From: UBA7703 sp963667195
Lineage (GTDB): Bacteria > Bacillota > Clostridia > Christensenellales > CAG-138
Assembly: GCA_963667195.1 (NCBI GenBank)
Contig: OY762962.1
Coordinates: 1,860,001-1,924,000 of the forward strand
DNA length: 64,000 bases
Direction: 5' to 3'
The notes under the pieces are model-generated. The model saw nothing but the letters and a program-made list of their open reading frames with translations, did no database searches and was not told the origin of the DNA. This document shows, one piece after another, positions 33,357-43,245 of this stretch (positions are counted from its first letter, which is position 1; each line of letters starts with the position of its first letter). Made by a program: the position numbers and the translations under genes.

Positions 33357-34606
33357 TCGCGCGCATCAAGCCCGCGCTCCTTGGCGGAACAATACCCGCC
33401 ATCGCGTCGAAGTCCGACGCGCATCGGCTCTTGATCCTCGCGGCGCTGAGCCACGGCGAAACACGGCTTATCATGGAGCAGCGCTCGGAGGACATCGACG
33501 CAACGATCGGTTGCTTGCGCGCGCTGGGTGCCGCGATCGAGATTTTGCCGGACGGCGTTGTCGTGCGCGGCATCGAGCACCCAAACGAAAACCCGCTGCT
33601 CGACTGCGGCGAGAGCGGATCGACGTTTCGCTTTCTCCTGCCCGTTGCGGCGGCGCTTTGCGAACACGCGCGCTTCACAGGCTCCGGCAGGTTGCCGGAG
33701 CGGCCCATCGGCGAACTGATGCGGGTCATGCAGGAGCACGGTGTCGCGTTCTCCAACGAACGACTGCCGTTCGCTACAGCGGGTCGGCTCACGGGCGGCG
33801 ATTTCTCGCTGCCGGGCAACGTGAGCTCGCAATACCTGACCGGACTTTTACTCGCGCTGCCGCTGACGGGGCAGGACAGCACGATTTCGCTCACCACGCG
33901 GCTGGAATCCGCGGCTTATGTGGAGATCACGCTGCATGCGCTCCGCCGCTTCGGCGTGCGGGTGCGCGTGGAGGACGGCGTCTACGCCTGCTCCGGCGGG
34001 CAGGCGATTCAATCCCCGGGAACGCTCCGCGTGGACGGAGACTGGTCCAACGCCGCGTTTTTCCTCGCGGCGGGCGCGCTGGGGAATCCAGTCACCGTCA
34101 CGGGACTCAACCTCGATTCGCCGCAGGGTGACAAGATGATTTTAAGTGCGCTGCGCAAGTTTGGCGCTCGTGTGGATGCGACGGCGGAGACGGTTACGGT
34201 GTCTCCGGCAAAGCTCACGGGCTGCACGATCGACGTTGGCGAAACGCCGGATTTGCTCCCGATTCTCGCCGCTCTCGGCGTGTGTGCCACGGGCGAAACC
34301 CGCCTTGTCAACGCCGCGCGCCTCAGGCTCAAGGAGAGCGACCGGCTCGCCTCCGTCTCCGCGATGCTCCGCGCGCTCGGCGGTACGGTAACCGAGCTGC
34401 CGGACGCGCTCGTGATCACGGGCGGCGCGCTTGCGGGCGGCACGGTGGACAGCTGCCGCGATCACCGGATTGCGATGTCCGCGGCCATCGCCGCGATTCG
34501 CTGCGCAAATGAAGTAAGCATTCTCGGCGCGGATGCGGTCAACAAATCGTATACTGCGTTTTATACGGATTATAACCAACTGGGAGGACATGCGGATGTC
34601 GTCTGA
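33353..34606 (+). CDS. aroA: 3-phosphoshikimate 1-carboxyvinyltransferase (EPSP synthase)
   Basis: A 417-residue two-domain enzyme making EPSP from shikimate 3-phosphate and PEP. The start IPAIASKSDAHRLLILAAL replaces the common SKS motif with a K-S-D-A-H-R form. Other signature parts are DCGESGSTFRFLLP and RLKESDRLASV. I chose ATG 33353, overlapping aroB; the longer upstream open frame inside aroB is not used. Confidence 0.95.
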   Translation: MIARIKPALLGGTIPAIASKSDAHRLLILAALSHGETRLIMEQRSEDIDATIGCLRALGAAIEILPDGVVVRGIEHPNENPLLDCGESGSTFRFLLPVAAALCEHARFTGSGRLPERPIGELMRVMQEHGVAFSNERLPFATAGRLTGGDFSLPGNVSSQYLTGLLLALPLTGQDSTISLTTRLESAAYVEITLHALRRFGVRVRVEDGVYACSGGQAIQSPGTLRVDGDWSNAAFFLAAGALGNPVTVTGLNLDSPQGDKMILSALRKFGARVDATAETVTVSPAKLTGCTIDVGETPDLLPILAALGVCATGETRLVNAARLRLKESDRLASVSAMLRALGGTVTELPDALVITGGALAGGTVDSCRDHRIAMSAAIAAIRCANEVSILGADAVNKSYTAFYTDYNQLGGHADVV

Positions 34607-35684
34607 ATTCGGAAACACCCTGCGCGTCGGCGTATTTGGCGAGTCGCACGGGCGCGCCATCGGGGTCACCATGCAAAATCTGCCCGCTGGCGAAGCGATC
34701 GATTTTGTCGCGCTGGAGGCGTTTCTGGATCGCCGCAAGCCGGGTAAGAACGCGCTCTCGACCGCGCGAAACGAGCCGGATCGGCCTGTGTTTCTCGCGG
34801 GACTTGTGGACGGCAAGACCACCGGAAGCCCGCTCTGCGCGATCATTGAAAATCGCGACGCGCGCTCCCGCGACTACGCGGAGCTGCTGGACAAACCCCG
34901 TCCCGGACACGCGGACTACACCGCCTACCTCAAGTGGGCGGGACAGGCGGACATGCGCGGCGGCGGACACTTTTCCGGCAGGCTGACCGCGCCTCTTTGC
35001 ATCGCGGGCGGCATCGCAAAGCAGATTCTCGCGCGAAAGAACATCTTTGTCGGCGCGCATCTGGCTTTCGTCGCGGGCATCGCGGATGCGGCGTTTCCGC
35101 TGTATCCTACGCAATCGTTGTTTGAGGAGCTCGCGGCAAAGGAGTTTCCGGCGATTGACGATGCGCAGGGTTGCGCCATGCAGGAGGCGATTCTAACTGC
35201 GTCCCACGCGGGGGATTCCGTCGGCGGCGTGATCGAGTGCGCGGCAATCGGCTTTCCCGCGGGACTCGGCAGCCCGATGTTCGATGGAATCGAAAACAGG
35301 TTATCCGCGGCGATCTTCGGCATCCCCGCGGTCAAGGGGCTGGAATTCGGCGCGGGGTTTGCCGCCTCCGGCATGCGCGGGAGCGAGAACAACGATCCCT
35401 TCCGCATCGATGAAGCGGGAGCCGTCACCACGACCACCAACCACGCGGGCGGCATCCTTGGCGGCATCTCGACGGGACAGCCGATCGTGCTAAGGGTGGC
35501 GATGAAGCCCACGCCCTCGATTGCGAAGGTGCAGCAGACCGTGAGCCTCTCCAAAATGGAGAACGCGGAGCTGATCGTGCACGGGCGGCATGACCCATGC
35601 GTTGCGCACCGCGCGGTGCCGGTTGTGGAGGCGGTCACGGCGCTCGTGCTGCTGGACTTCCTATTGGAAGAATCCAAGCTGTAA
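34596..35684 (+). CDS. aroC: Chorismate synthase
   Basis: A 362-residue FMN-dependent enzyme turning EPSP into chorismate. Conserved parts are GESHGRAIGV, the RPGHADYTAYLKWAGQADMRGGG region (a known signature), and GGISTGQPIVLRVAMKPTPSI. Of two nearby ATGs, 34596 has GGGAGG at 8 bases, so it is preferred over 34590. It overlaps the aroA end by 11 bases. Confidence 0.96.
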   Translation: MSSEFGNTLRVGVFGESHGRAIGVTMQNLPAGEAIDFVALEAFLDRRKPGKNALSTARNEPDRPVFLAGLVDGKTTGSPLCAIIENRDARSRDYAELLDKPRPGHADYTAYLKWAGQADMRGGGHFSGRLTAPLCIAGGIAKQILARKNIFVGAHLAFVAGIADAAFPLYPTQSLFEELAAKEFPAIDDAQGCAMQEAILTASHAGDSVGGVIECAAIGFPAGLGSPMFDGIENRLSAAIFGIPAVKGLEFGAGFAASGMRGSENNDPFRIDEAGAVTTTTNHAGGILGGISTGQPIVLRVAMKPTPSIAKVQQTVSLSKMENAELIVHGRHDPCVAHRAVPVVEAVTALVLLDFLLEESKL

Positions 35685-35743
35685 ATCAGAACACTTCAGC
35701 GAGGCGACAAGATGGTTGCGCGCTGTGAAATGGAGAATAAGGA

Positions 35744-36883
35744 ATGGAAATCGAACAGATTCGCGAACAGATTGACGCCGTAGACGGGCAGATGCTTCAG
35801 CTTTTTCTGGAGCGCATGCGCCTCGGAGAAGAGGTTGCGGCTTACAAAAAGGCGCACAACCTTCCCGTGCTGAACAAGGCGCGGGAGCGCGAGATTCTCG
35901 CGCGCGTGCAGGCGGAGGCGGGCGACATGGAGCCCTATGCCTACCAACTCTTTACCACGCTCATCGCGCTGAACAAGGTGCGCCAGACGGAGCTTTACGC
36001 CGAGCCCTCCCGCGTGCGCCCAATGATTGAAAAAGCGCTCGCTTCTCCGGAGGAGGTTTTCCCGCGCACGGGCACCATCGCCTGCCAGGGTGTGGAGGGC
36101 GCAAATTCTCAGGCCGCCTGCGACAAGATTTTGCCGCGCGGCAACATCATGTATGTCAAGAGCTTTGAGGCGGTGTTCGACGCGGTGGAATCCGGCCTGT
36201 GTCAGTTTGGCGTGCTGCCCATCGAAAACAGCGCCAACGGCTCCGTGCGCACGGTTTACGATCTTTTGCAGCGCAAACACTTCTCCATCGTGCGTGGCAC
36301 GACGCTGCATATCCGTCATGAGCTGCTGGCAAAGCCCGGCACCAAGCTCAACGAGATCACGGAGATCTATTCGCATGAGCAGGCCATCGGCCAGTGCAGC
36401 CGGTATCTGAGCAGTCTTAATGGCAAGGTGAAGGTGATTCCCTGCGCCAACACGGCGATGGCCGCGAAGATGGTGGCGGAGGGCATCAACCCCAAAGCCG
36501 CAGCCATCAGCTCCCACGCTTGCGCGGAGCTCTACGGGCTCAGCACGATTAAGGACGATATTCAGGACAGCGACAACAACTATACGCGCTTCATCTGCAT
36601 CGCGAAAAACCCGATCATCTACGCGGGATCGAACAAGATCAGCCTGATTCTCGATTGTAAAAACGAACCGGGCGCGCTCAACGACATCCTGACCAAGATT
36701 TCGGCGTACGGCGTGAACACGAGCAAGATCGAGAGCTGCCCCGTCACCGGACGCAACTTCGAGTTCATCTTCTTCTTCGATCTGGATGCGGGCGTGCGCG
36801 AGCAGGGGGTTCTGCCCATGCTGGAGGATTTGGAGCGCATCAGCGAGAGCTTCACCTTCTTAGGCAACTATTCTGTCATTTAG
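35744..36883 (+). CDS. pheA: Bifunctional chorismate mutase / prephenate dehydratase (P-protein)
   Basis: A 379-residue fusion. Residues 1-90 are an AroQ-type chorismate mutase (IREQIDAVDGQMLQLFLERM opening). Residues about 108-285 are prephenate dehydratase, with the catalytic Thr in NYTRF. Residues about 297-375 are an ACT domain (CKNEPGALNDIL, KIESCPV), the site of Phe feedback. In the common ESRP motif the last two residues are changed here (ESCP). The leader attenuator upstream of aroF fits this gene's product. Confidence 0.95.
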   Translation: MEIEQIREQIDAVDGQMLQLFLERMRLGEEVAAYKKAHNLPVLNKAREREILARVQAEAGDMEPYAYQLFTTLIALNKVRQTELYAEPSRVRPMIEKALASPEEVFPRTGTIACQGVEGANSQAACDKILPRGNIMYVKSFEAVFDAVESGLCQFGVLPIENSANGSVRTVYDLLQRKHFSIVRGTTLHIRHELLAKPGTKLNEITEIYSHEQAIGQCSRYLSSLNGKVKVIPCANTAMAAKMVAEGINPKAAAISSHACAELYGLSTIKDDIQDSDNNYTRFICIAKNPIIYAGSNKISLILDCKNEPGALNDILTKISAYGVNTSKIESCPVTGRNFEFIFFFDLDAGVREQGVLPMLEDLERISESFTFLGNYSVI

Positions 36884-36900
36884 CGATTGGTGATTGAGAC

Positions 36901-38142
36901 ATGAGTGAGCGCATCTACGGACTTCTCGGGCGAACGCTGAAGCACAGCTACTCTGTGCCCATTCACCGCGCGCTCGGAAACGAAGGCTACGCGCTCTACG
37001 AGCTGGAGCCGGAATTGCTCAGCGCTTTTCTCGCGCGGGAGGACGTCGCGGGCCTCAACGTCACGATTCCCTACAAGCGGGACGTGATGGCGTATTGCGA
37101 CACGCTGGACGAGACCGCGCGGGAGATCGGCAGCGTCAACACGATCGTGCGCAGACCGGACGGCACGCTAGCCGGGTATAATACGGATGTGTACGGGTTA
37201 ACGCACATGGCATTGCGTGCGGGAATCGTGTTCTCCGGCAAAAAGGTCGTCATCCTCGGCAGCGGAGGCGCGTCTCTTACCGCGCAGTTTGTCGCGAAAA
37301 CACGAGGCGCACGGGAGATCGTCGTGGTCTCGCGCGGAGGTGCGGACAACTACAATAATCTCTCGCGACACAGCGACGCGCAGATCATCATCAATACGAC
37401 TCCCGTGGGCATGTATCCGCACACGGGCGAGGCTCCTGTGGATTTGTCGCTCTTTCCCGCCTGCGAGGGCGTGCTGGAGCTGGTCTATAATCCCCGCAGA
37501 ACCGCGCTCGCGTTTCGCGCGGAGGAGCTTGGCATTCCCAGCGGGGAGGGCTTAAGCATGCTCGTGGCGCAGGCGAAAGCCGCGGAGGAGCTGTTTTTCG
37601 GGCGGGAGATAGCGGACGGCGAGAATGAGCGCATTCTGCGCCTGCTTCGCCGGAGCACGCAGAACATCGTTCTCATCGGCATGCCGGGCAGCGGAAAAAC
37701 GACGATTGGCGCAGCACTTGCGCAGTTATGCGGTCGAACGCTGATCGATCTGGACGAACAGATCGTGCTTACCGCGGGAAAGCCGATTCCCGAGATTTTC
37801 GCGGAGTCCGGCGAAGCGATGTTTCGCGCGCTGGAGCGCGAACAGGCGCAAACATGGGGCAAGGAGAGCGGGCTGGTGCTCGTCACCGGCGGCGGCGTCG
37901 TCAAGGACGAGCGAAACTACCAACCCCTGCGGCAGAACGGGCGCATCTACCAAATTACGCGCGATTTGGCGCTCCTGCCGCGCGAAGGCAGGCCGCTTTC
38001 GCTCATCACGGACATGGAGACGATGTTGCGCGAGCGCGCGCCGCTTTATGCGCGCTTTCGAAACGCCAGCATTGCCAACGACACGACGCCGGAGGCTGCG
38101 GCGCAGCGCATCTGGATGGAATTTTGCGAGAATGTCGACTAG
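36901..38142 (+). CDS. aroE-aroK: Shikimate dehydrogenase-shikimate kinase fusion
   Basis: A 413-residue fusion of two steps. Residues about 1-250 are AroE: KHSYSVPIH, LNVTIPYK with the catalytic lysine, SVNTIV, the GSGGASLTA dinucleotide loop, and NTTPVGMYP. Residues about 255-413 are AroK with the Walker A GMPGSGKTT and GGGVV. Both steps convert dehydroshikimate to shikimate 3-phosphate. RBS upstream is weak. I see no frame break between the domains, so it is a genuine fusion. Confidence 0.94.
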   Translation: MSERIYGLLGRTLKHSYSVPIHRALGNEGYALYELEPELLSAFLAREDVAGLNVTIPYKRDVMAYCDTLDETAREIGSVNTIVRRPDGTLAGYNTDVYGLTHMALRAGIVFSGKKVVILGSGGASLTAQFVAKTRGAREIVVVSRGGADNYNNLSRHSDAQIIINTTPVGMYPHTGEAPVDLSLFPACEGVLELVYNPRRTALAFRAEELGIPSGEGLSMLVAQAKAAEELFFGREIADGENERILRLLRRSTQNIVLIGMPGSGKTTIGAALAQLCGRTLIDLDEQIVLTAGKPIPEIFAESGEAMFRALEREQAQTWGKESGLVLVTGGGVVKDERNYQPLRQNGRIYQITRDLALLPREGRPLSLITDMETMLRERAPLYARFRNASIANDTTPEAAAQRIWMEFCENVD

Positions 38143-38163
38143 AACATTCAGAGAGGGAACAGT

Positions 38164-38589
38164 ATGAAGATTCTTGTCATCAACGGGCCAAACCTGAACC
38201 TGCTTGGCCTGCGCGAACCGGATATCTATGGCAGGCGTACCTACCACGACCTGATCGAAATGATCCGCGCGGAAGCGGAGAGGCTCGGCGTCACGGTTGA
38301 GTTTGCGCAGAGCAATCACGAAGGCGCGCTGGTGGACGCGATTCAGGCGGCATACGGCGTGTTCGACGGCATCGTGATCAACCCCGGCGCGTACACGCAC
38401 ACGAGCATCGCGATTCTGGACGCGGTCAAGGCGGTCGGCATCCCGACGGTGGAGGTGCATATCTCCGATCCTGACACGCGGGAGGAGTTCCGCAGGGTGT
38501 CCTATATCCGCGCGGCGTGCGTCGCGAGCATCAAAGGCCACGGGCTGGAAGGTTATCTGGAGGCACTGCGGCTGCTCAGTGGGAAATAG
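38164..38589 (+). CDS. aroQ: Type II 3-dehydroquinate dehydratase
   Basis: A 141-residue type II dehydroquinase with the opening VINGPNLNLLGLREPDIYG, the flexible loop with the catalytic Arg/Tyr, NPGAYTHTSIA, and VEVHISDPDTREEFRR. It supplies the step between AroB and AroE. RBS AGAGGGAAC precedes ATG 38164. Last gene of the aromatic operon; a terminator follows. Confidence 0.97.
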   Translation: MKILVINGPNLNLLGLREPDIYGRRTYHDLIEMIRAEAERLGVTVEFAQSNHEGALVDAIQAAYGVFDGIVINPGAYTHTSIAILDAVKAVGIPTVEVHISDPDTREEFRRVSYIRAACVASIKGHGLEGYLEALRLLSGK

Positions 38590-38624
38590 AACCAAGCTTA
38601 CGAATCGAATTTACGAACAAAACA

Positions 38625-38648
38625 AACGCCACCCGCAAGGGTGGCGTT
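38625..38648. terminator. Terminator of the aromatic operon
   Basis: AACGCCACCC (38625-38634), loop GCAA, GGGTGGCGTT (38639-38648), followed by GTTTT. It also serves the facing lipoprotein gene. Confidence 0.85.
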
Positions 38649-38670
38649 GTTTTACGCGAAAGCGCGAATC

Positions 38671-39219
38671 TTATTTGCTTTTGCTCGGCGAGAGCGCGAT
38701 CTGTTGCGCGGAGCCTTCCGCCGAATACACCAGCGTCAGCTTGGAAGCATCCACCATTGCAGGCACTTCGAAGCAGATATAGCCTTGGTTGTTGCCGATG
38801 GAAAGATCGGTCGCCTTGACGCGCGGCAGTCCATGCGTTTCTAAAAACGTGTCGTTCGCCATGCGCGTGTAGGCGTTGCCGTCCGCGTCCACCACGGAAA
38901 GATCGCTCCAGAGGAACTTATCCTTGCCGGCTTGCGCTTTGTCGATGTTCAGCAGCACCAGCAGATACACGTTTCCTTCCGATGGCTGGTCGCTGTGGCT
39001 GACCTGACTGACGTCTCCGCCATACGCGACCACCGCCTGGGTAGAGGAGATGCTGTCGGTGATCTCGCTCGCTTCCACGGAGATTTGCCAGACAAGCGTT
39101 GAATCCGCCGTGGTTGCGGCCGCTTCTGCGGGGGCTTTTGCCTGCGCCGCGCATCCCGCGGTGAAAAGAAGGAGCGTTGTGATCAGCACGGTGTGAATCA
39201 GGGTTTTTGGTTTCTTCAA
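38671..39219 (-). CDS. Lipoprotein, unknown (DUF4352-like)
   Basis: A 182-residue exported lipoprotein: a basic start MKKPKT, a hydrophobic stretch, and the lipobox LFTAGC with Cys23. The mature part is a single beta-rich-looking domain resembling DUF4352 proteins, with no catalytic motif I recognise. I prefer the TTG at 39219, which has GAGG upstream; a TTG at 39246 has no RBS. It is the last gene of the operon containing two arylsulfotransferase-like proteins and may bind near them on the membrane. Confidence 0.75.
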   Translation of the reverse strand: MKKPKTLIHTVLITTLLLFTAGCAAQAKAPAEAAATTADSTLVWQISVEASEITDSISSTQAVVAYGGDVSQVSHSDQPSEGNVYLLVLLNIDKAQAGKDKFLWSDLSVVDADGNAYTRMANDTFLETHGLPRVKATDLSIGNNQGYICFEVPAMVDASKLTLVYSAEGSAQQIALSPSKSK

Positions 39220-39255
39220 GTTTAGGTACCTCGTTATATCAATCAAAATTGGTTG

Positions 39256-41373
39256 TTATGGCGCTTGCGTTTCGGCGGCAGCAACGGTGATCTTGTACCC
39301 GGTCAGCACATGTCCCATCTTCGCCTTGCCCGCGGTGTCGTTTCCCTCCACCACGCCGCCCGCAATCGAGAGCCGGTACACGCCCGGCGCGAGAGCGGCG
39401 GTACCGATGCTGCCGAAGAACTGCCCGTTGAGCGCGTTTTGCGCGGCAAAGAGATATTCGTTTGTCTCGCTCTGGAGCACAAACACCGACTTGGAAAGCA
39501 GATACGCTTTTCCGTCGTACGTGAGCCTGCCGGAGGCGACGATTCGCCCGTTTTCGTTGACGAGCTTGTCGAAGCTGACCGCGAGTTTGCCCGCAAACAC
39601 CTTTGGCGGCGCGATATCTGCCGCGCTGCACACATACGATTTTCCGACGCGCTCGCCAACGCAAGTGCCCAGCAGCGTATCAAAGCTCCGCGGCGAATAA
39701 AACGCGATTCGCTTCGCCTGATAAGTTTCGCCAGAGTTGGTATAGGGGTCTTCCTGAACGGCGACCTCGAACACCACTTCTCCCGCGCTTGTAACCTCCA
39801 CGACACGGGAACGGGTCACGATCTCGCCCAGCACGCCGTCGACTATCGCGTCTGTGCGCACGCCGTCTATGCTGAGTTGTCCGCCAAAGGTGATGAGCCT
39901 GTTTCCGGTGAGTGGTTCGAGGTTTGCGTCTCCAAGGAAGGTTGCGTAGCACTCCACACCGCGCTCCTTGCCGTATTCCCAAATCTGCCGCACGGTCATG
40001 GCCACGGGATCGATGCGATACTGCACCGCGCGGGAGTAGTTCTGCGTGGCGTCCACCGCCGTCTCCTTGTAGAAGCTCTTGCTTTGGCCGTTGTCCAGCA
40101 GCAGGATATCGAGCGTGTTCGGGTTGTTGTCCTGATCGGGCAGCAGCATCGGCTGATGCTGGCACCACTGCCACTCGAAATTATCGCCGACCGGCGTGAG
40201 CAGGTATTGCTTGAGGTAGGCGCTGCTTCCTTCATATCCCTCGTGTGGACCCAGAATCCACTGAATCTGCTGCGTGTCCTTGTCGAGGCAGATCACCATG
40301 CTCTGCGTGGGGGAAGATACGATGATCGCATTGCCCGCGTCATACGGGATTGCGGCGTTCATGTGCATCCAGTCAACGACGGGCGGATTCACGATATTCG
40401 GATGAAAGTGGTGATAGGGATCGCGCGTTTCGTCGATGATCTTTTTAAAATCATATTCCTTGATCACTTCTCCGCTTGCGCGGTCGAGGATGATGGCGAC
40501 ATCCTCCCGCGTGCCCGCGGCGACCATATCGGCGCTGTTGGAAACGCAGAGAAGGTTGCCGTCGGATAACTCCATGATGTCGTGATGTATGGCATTTGGC
40601 ACTTCGTATTCGCGGAAGATTTTGCCGAGCCAATTGAACTCCCAAAGCGACGTCATGTTGTAGGGAATCTGCTTGTATTCATCTCCCGTGGCGAGCATGT
40701 TGCCGTTTTCCAGCTGGATCATGGAGGTACCGTGCGCCATATCGGTGTTGCTCAGATACCCGCGCACCTGCGCGTTCGCGTCGATGATTGCGCAATAGGA
40801 GTGGCTGAAGCAAGCGGTCATGAGTGTGAATCCCAGCTCCATTTTGCCGGGCTGGCTTGCGACCAGATTATAAATCTGAAAATCGGCGGGCAGCGGCTCG
40901 GTCGTAATCGTAAGCACGGCGGTTTCGCCCGTGTCGCTTGCAAGGGTTACGGTGTTGTCTCGTCCGGCGTAGAGGCCGAGAATCGGCACCTCCGCACGCG
41001 CGGAATCGACCGTTTTTTCGTAGCGGAGCGTGCTTGCCGCGTCGTCGCCCTGCACGATGACGGTAATTTTTTCCGCGCCTGCGGGATCAAACAGCACCAA
41101 CGCCGAAAGCGGGTTCATGTCGTAGGGATCGACGATCACATACGGATCGGAAATCGTATAGCTTGCCCCGGCGTAGTCCGCGAGGATTTCCTGCTCCCGC
41201 GCGGCCTGCGCGGAGAGGATGTCATAGCTTGGCACCTCGGTCATCGTGGCAAGCTTCCGCGCGGTCGGGCGCACCAGAATGCCGCTTGCGTAGACGGCGG
41301 CACCTGCGGCGGCGAGCACGAGCAGAGATAGAACCGTGATCAGAATCCATCGGTGTCGGATGGGCTTTTGCAT
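39256..41373 (-). CDS. Arylsulfotransferase-like (ASST) protein 1
   Basis: A 705-residue protein with an N-terminal membrane anchor (about 10-30), then a region like the N-terminal ASST beta domain (about 75-165), and a large beta-propeller with repeated blades such as VNPPVVDWMHMNAA, LLPDQDNNPNTLDILLLDNG and NYSRAVQYRIDP. ASST enzymes transfer sulfate from a phenolic sulfate ester to another phenol outside the cell. A catalytic His is likely in the propeller (HHD or MHMN); I cannot say which. The upstream RBS AAAGGG is acceptable. Confidence 0.85.
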   Translation of the reverse strand: MQKPIRHRWILITVLSLLVLAAAGAAVYASGILVRPTARKLATMTEVPSYDILSAQAAREQEILADYAGASYTISDPYVIVDPYDMNPLSALVLFDPAGAEKITVIVQGDDAASTLRYEKTVDSARAEVPILGLYAGRDNTVTLASDTGETAVLTITTEPLPADFQIYNLVASQPGKMELGFTLMTACFSHSYCAIIDANAQVRGYLSNTDMAHGTSMIQLENGNMLATGDEYKQIPYNMTSLWEFNWLGKIFREYEVPNAIHHDIMELSDGNLLCVSNSADMVAAGTREDVAIILDRASGEVIKEYDFKKIIDETRDPYHHFHPNIVNPPVVDWMHMNAAIPYDAGNAIIVSSPTQSMVICLDKDTQQIQWILGPHEGYEGSSAYLKQYLLTPVGDNFEWQWCQHQPMLLPDQDNNPNTLDILLLDNGQSKSFYKETAVDATQNYSRAVQYRIDPVAMTVRQIWEYGKERGVECYATFLGDANLEPLTGNRLITFGGQLSIDGVRTDAIVDGVLGEIVTRSRVVEVTSAGEVVFEVAVQEDPYTNSGETYQAKRIAFYSPRSFDTLLGTCVGERVGKSYVCSAADIAPPKVFAGKLAVSFDKLVNENGRIVASGRLTYDGKAYLLSKSVFVLQSETNEYLFAAQNALNGQFFGSIGTAALAPGVYRLSIAGGVVEGNDTAGKAKMGHVLTGYKITVAAAETQAP

Positions 41374-41454
41374 GGTTGGGACCCTTTCAGAGCGCGTAGT
41401 GGATGGGAAACAGACAGAAGTTTGCGTTCGTTTCCGCCTGTTCTTTGGCTTTAT

Positions 41455-43245
41455 TTAGGGCAGCGTAACGCCGTTGGCTTTGAGTACCGTGTCGGGAATC
41501 AGCACCTGCGTTGGTTGACCCAAGTGCAAATCCTGATCGCAATCGTGATAGATCGGCAGCCGCTCTCCGCGATATGCCGGCAGCACCCCGTTTTCCGCCG
41601 TGAGAAGCGCTTCCCAAATCAGCGAACCGGATGCGTTGACCTCGCTCATCACCGCATGGGTGGAGGGGTTCTCCGTGGAATCATTTTCGACGTGGAAGAA
41701 TCCGAGGCGGTTGCCATTGGGCAAGTAATCCGCGTCGCCGCAGCGGACGGTATAGAGCTCTTCGCCGCGCTCTTTGCCGTATTGCCAGATCTGCTCAATC
41801 GTATGTTCCTTCTCGTTGATGCGATATTGCACGAGCCGCGAATAACTCTGTATGGCGTTGAGGTCACCCGTGAGAAGCTTCTGCCGTACATCCTTCTCGC
41901 CAAAGCGCGCGCAGCCGTTGTCAAACAGGAGTAGATCTGTCGTGTCGGGGTTGTTGTCCTGATCGGGCAGCAGCATCGGCGCATGTTGCCAATAAGGCCA
42001 CTCAAAGTCGGATTGCCCTTCCACGGGCGTCAACAGATATTTTTGAAACATGGTTGGCCAGCCGAATGGAGACGCGAGAATCCACTTGATCTCGCCGGAG
42101 GGCCATGCCATCCTGACCACGGCGGAGCTGTGCCGTCCGGAAAGAAGCACATCGCCGCCATCCCAGACGATCGCATTGAGGTGGAACCAATCCGCGGATG
42201 ACATTTTCCAGTCCTTCGAGAGGATGGTTTCCGCCTGGAGAGCCGCGTTGAGGCGCTCGCTGGAGCGCGGTAAAACCATCTTGAGATCGAGTGAATGAAC
42301 GATCTCGCCCGTGTCTGCGTCAAGCTCGTAGACGAGGTCTTGTACAGCGGAGCCGTGGCTGCCTGTTACCAGAAGATTGCCGTTTTCTCCCTGCGCAATG
42401 TCGTGGTGAACGCCATATGGGCTATACCATACGCGCAGAAATTTTCCGAGGAAGTTGCGCTCAAACAGCAGCACGTCGCCTTCCGGATAGGATCCATAGC
42501 TGTTGACATAGGTGCCGTCCTCGTAGTTATAGAGCGTTGCCGACGGGGTAACCCAGGTGCTATTTGTCCAGCGGATGTCTCCGTGCGCGTCAAACGCGAG
42601 CTTTTGCGAAAAAAGAAAGTTTAAGCCCGGGCTCATCTGTGCAGCACTGTGAATTTCGGTCTGAATGATGATGTTTTCAATCGTGTTCGGGTCAGTGGCG
42701 TCGGTTTGAATCGAGACCGTCGTCTCCGTCTTCTGTCCGCCTTCAGTCGTCACGGTCAGCGTGACGGTGTTGAGAAAATCAGCATACAGCCCGTAGATCG
42801 GAATCAGGTGCTCCGTTTCGAGCGCGGGGAAATCGTTCGTGATGTCCGCGTCGCTGGTCTTGCCGTGTACGCGGATGGAAACGCGCGCGGGCTCTTCCGT
42901 TGTGAATACCGCAAGCGCGGTCAGAGGAGAGCATCCGTAAGGATCGTCGAGAAGGAGCGGTTCCTCGGCGGTGTATACACCGGAGCGGAGCTCCGAGAGA
43001 ATCAGCGCGTCGGTCTTCTCCTGCGCGGAAATCTCCGCGAGCAGCGTATGGATCGTATCTCCGAACGTCGGCGCGGCTTCTGCCTCCGTGCTGGACGGGG
43101 TGCTGGTCGCATCAGCGCTCCACGCGGACGCAGGGATCTCCGTTCCGGTCAGTCGGGGCCAGAGCGCGTAAGCGAGGATACCGGCGAGGCTCAGGAGCGC
43201 GAGTATACCGCGAAACGCCTGCCAAAACGTCGAGTTACGCTTCAT
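41455..43245 (-). CDS. Arylsulfotransferase-like (ASST) protein 2
   Basis: A 596-residue paralogue of the neighbouring ASST protein, with the same layout: a short N-terminal membrane anchor, the N-terminal beta domain, and a propeller with WFHLNAIVWDGGDVLLSGR-type and LLPDQDNNPDTTDLLLFDNG-type blades. The HHDIAQGENGNLLV stretch corresponds to HHDIMELSDGNLL in the other copy. I chose ATG 43245 (MKRNSTFW) with GGGAAAGCGAG upstream; it overlaps the upstream gene by 11 bases. The pair probably arose by duplication. Confidence 0.85.
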   Translation of the reverse strand: MKRNSTFWQAFRGILALLSLAGILAYALWPRLTGTEIPASAWSADATSTPSSTEAEAAPTFGDTIHTLLAEISAQEKTDALILSELRSGVYTAEEPLLLDDPYGCSPLTALAVFTTEEPARVSIRVHGKTSDADITNDFPALETEHLIPIYGLYADFLNTVTLTVTTEGGQKTETTVSIQTDATDPNTIENIIIQTEIHSAAQMSPGLNFLFSQKLAFDAHGDIRWTNSTWVTPSATLYNYEDGTYVNSYGSYPEGDVLLFERNFLGKFLRVWYSPYGVHHDIAQGENGNLLVTGSHGSAVQDLVYELDADTGEIVHSLDLKMVLPRSSERLNAALQAETILSKDWKMSSADWFHLNAIVWDGGDVLLSGRHSSAVVRMAWPSGEIKWILASPFGWPTMFQKYLLTPVEGQSDFEWPYWQHAPMLLPDQDNNPDTTDLLLFDNGCARFGEKDVRQKLLTGDLNAIQSYSRLVQYRINEKEHTIEQIWQYGKERGEELYTVRCGDADYLPNGNRLGFFHVENDSTENPSTHAVMSEVNASGSLIWEALLTAENGVLPAYRGERLPIYHDCDQDLHLGQPTQVLIPDTVLKANGVTLP

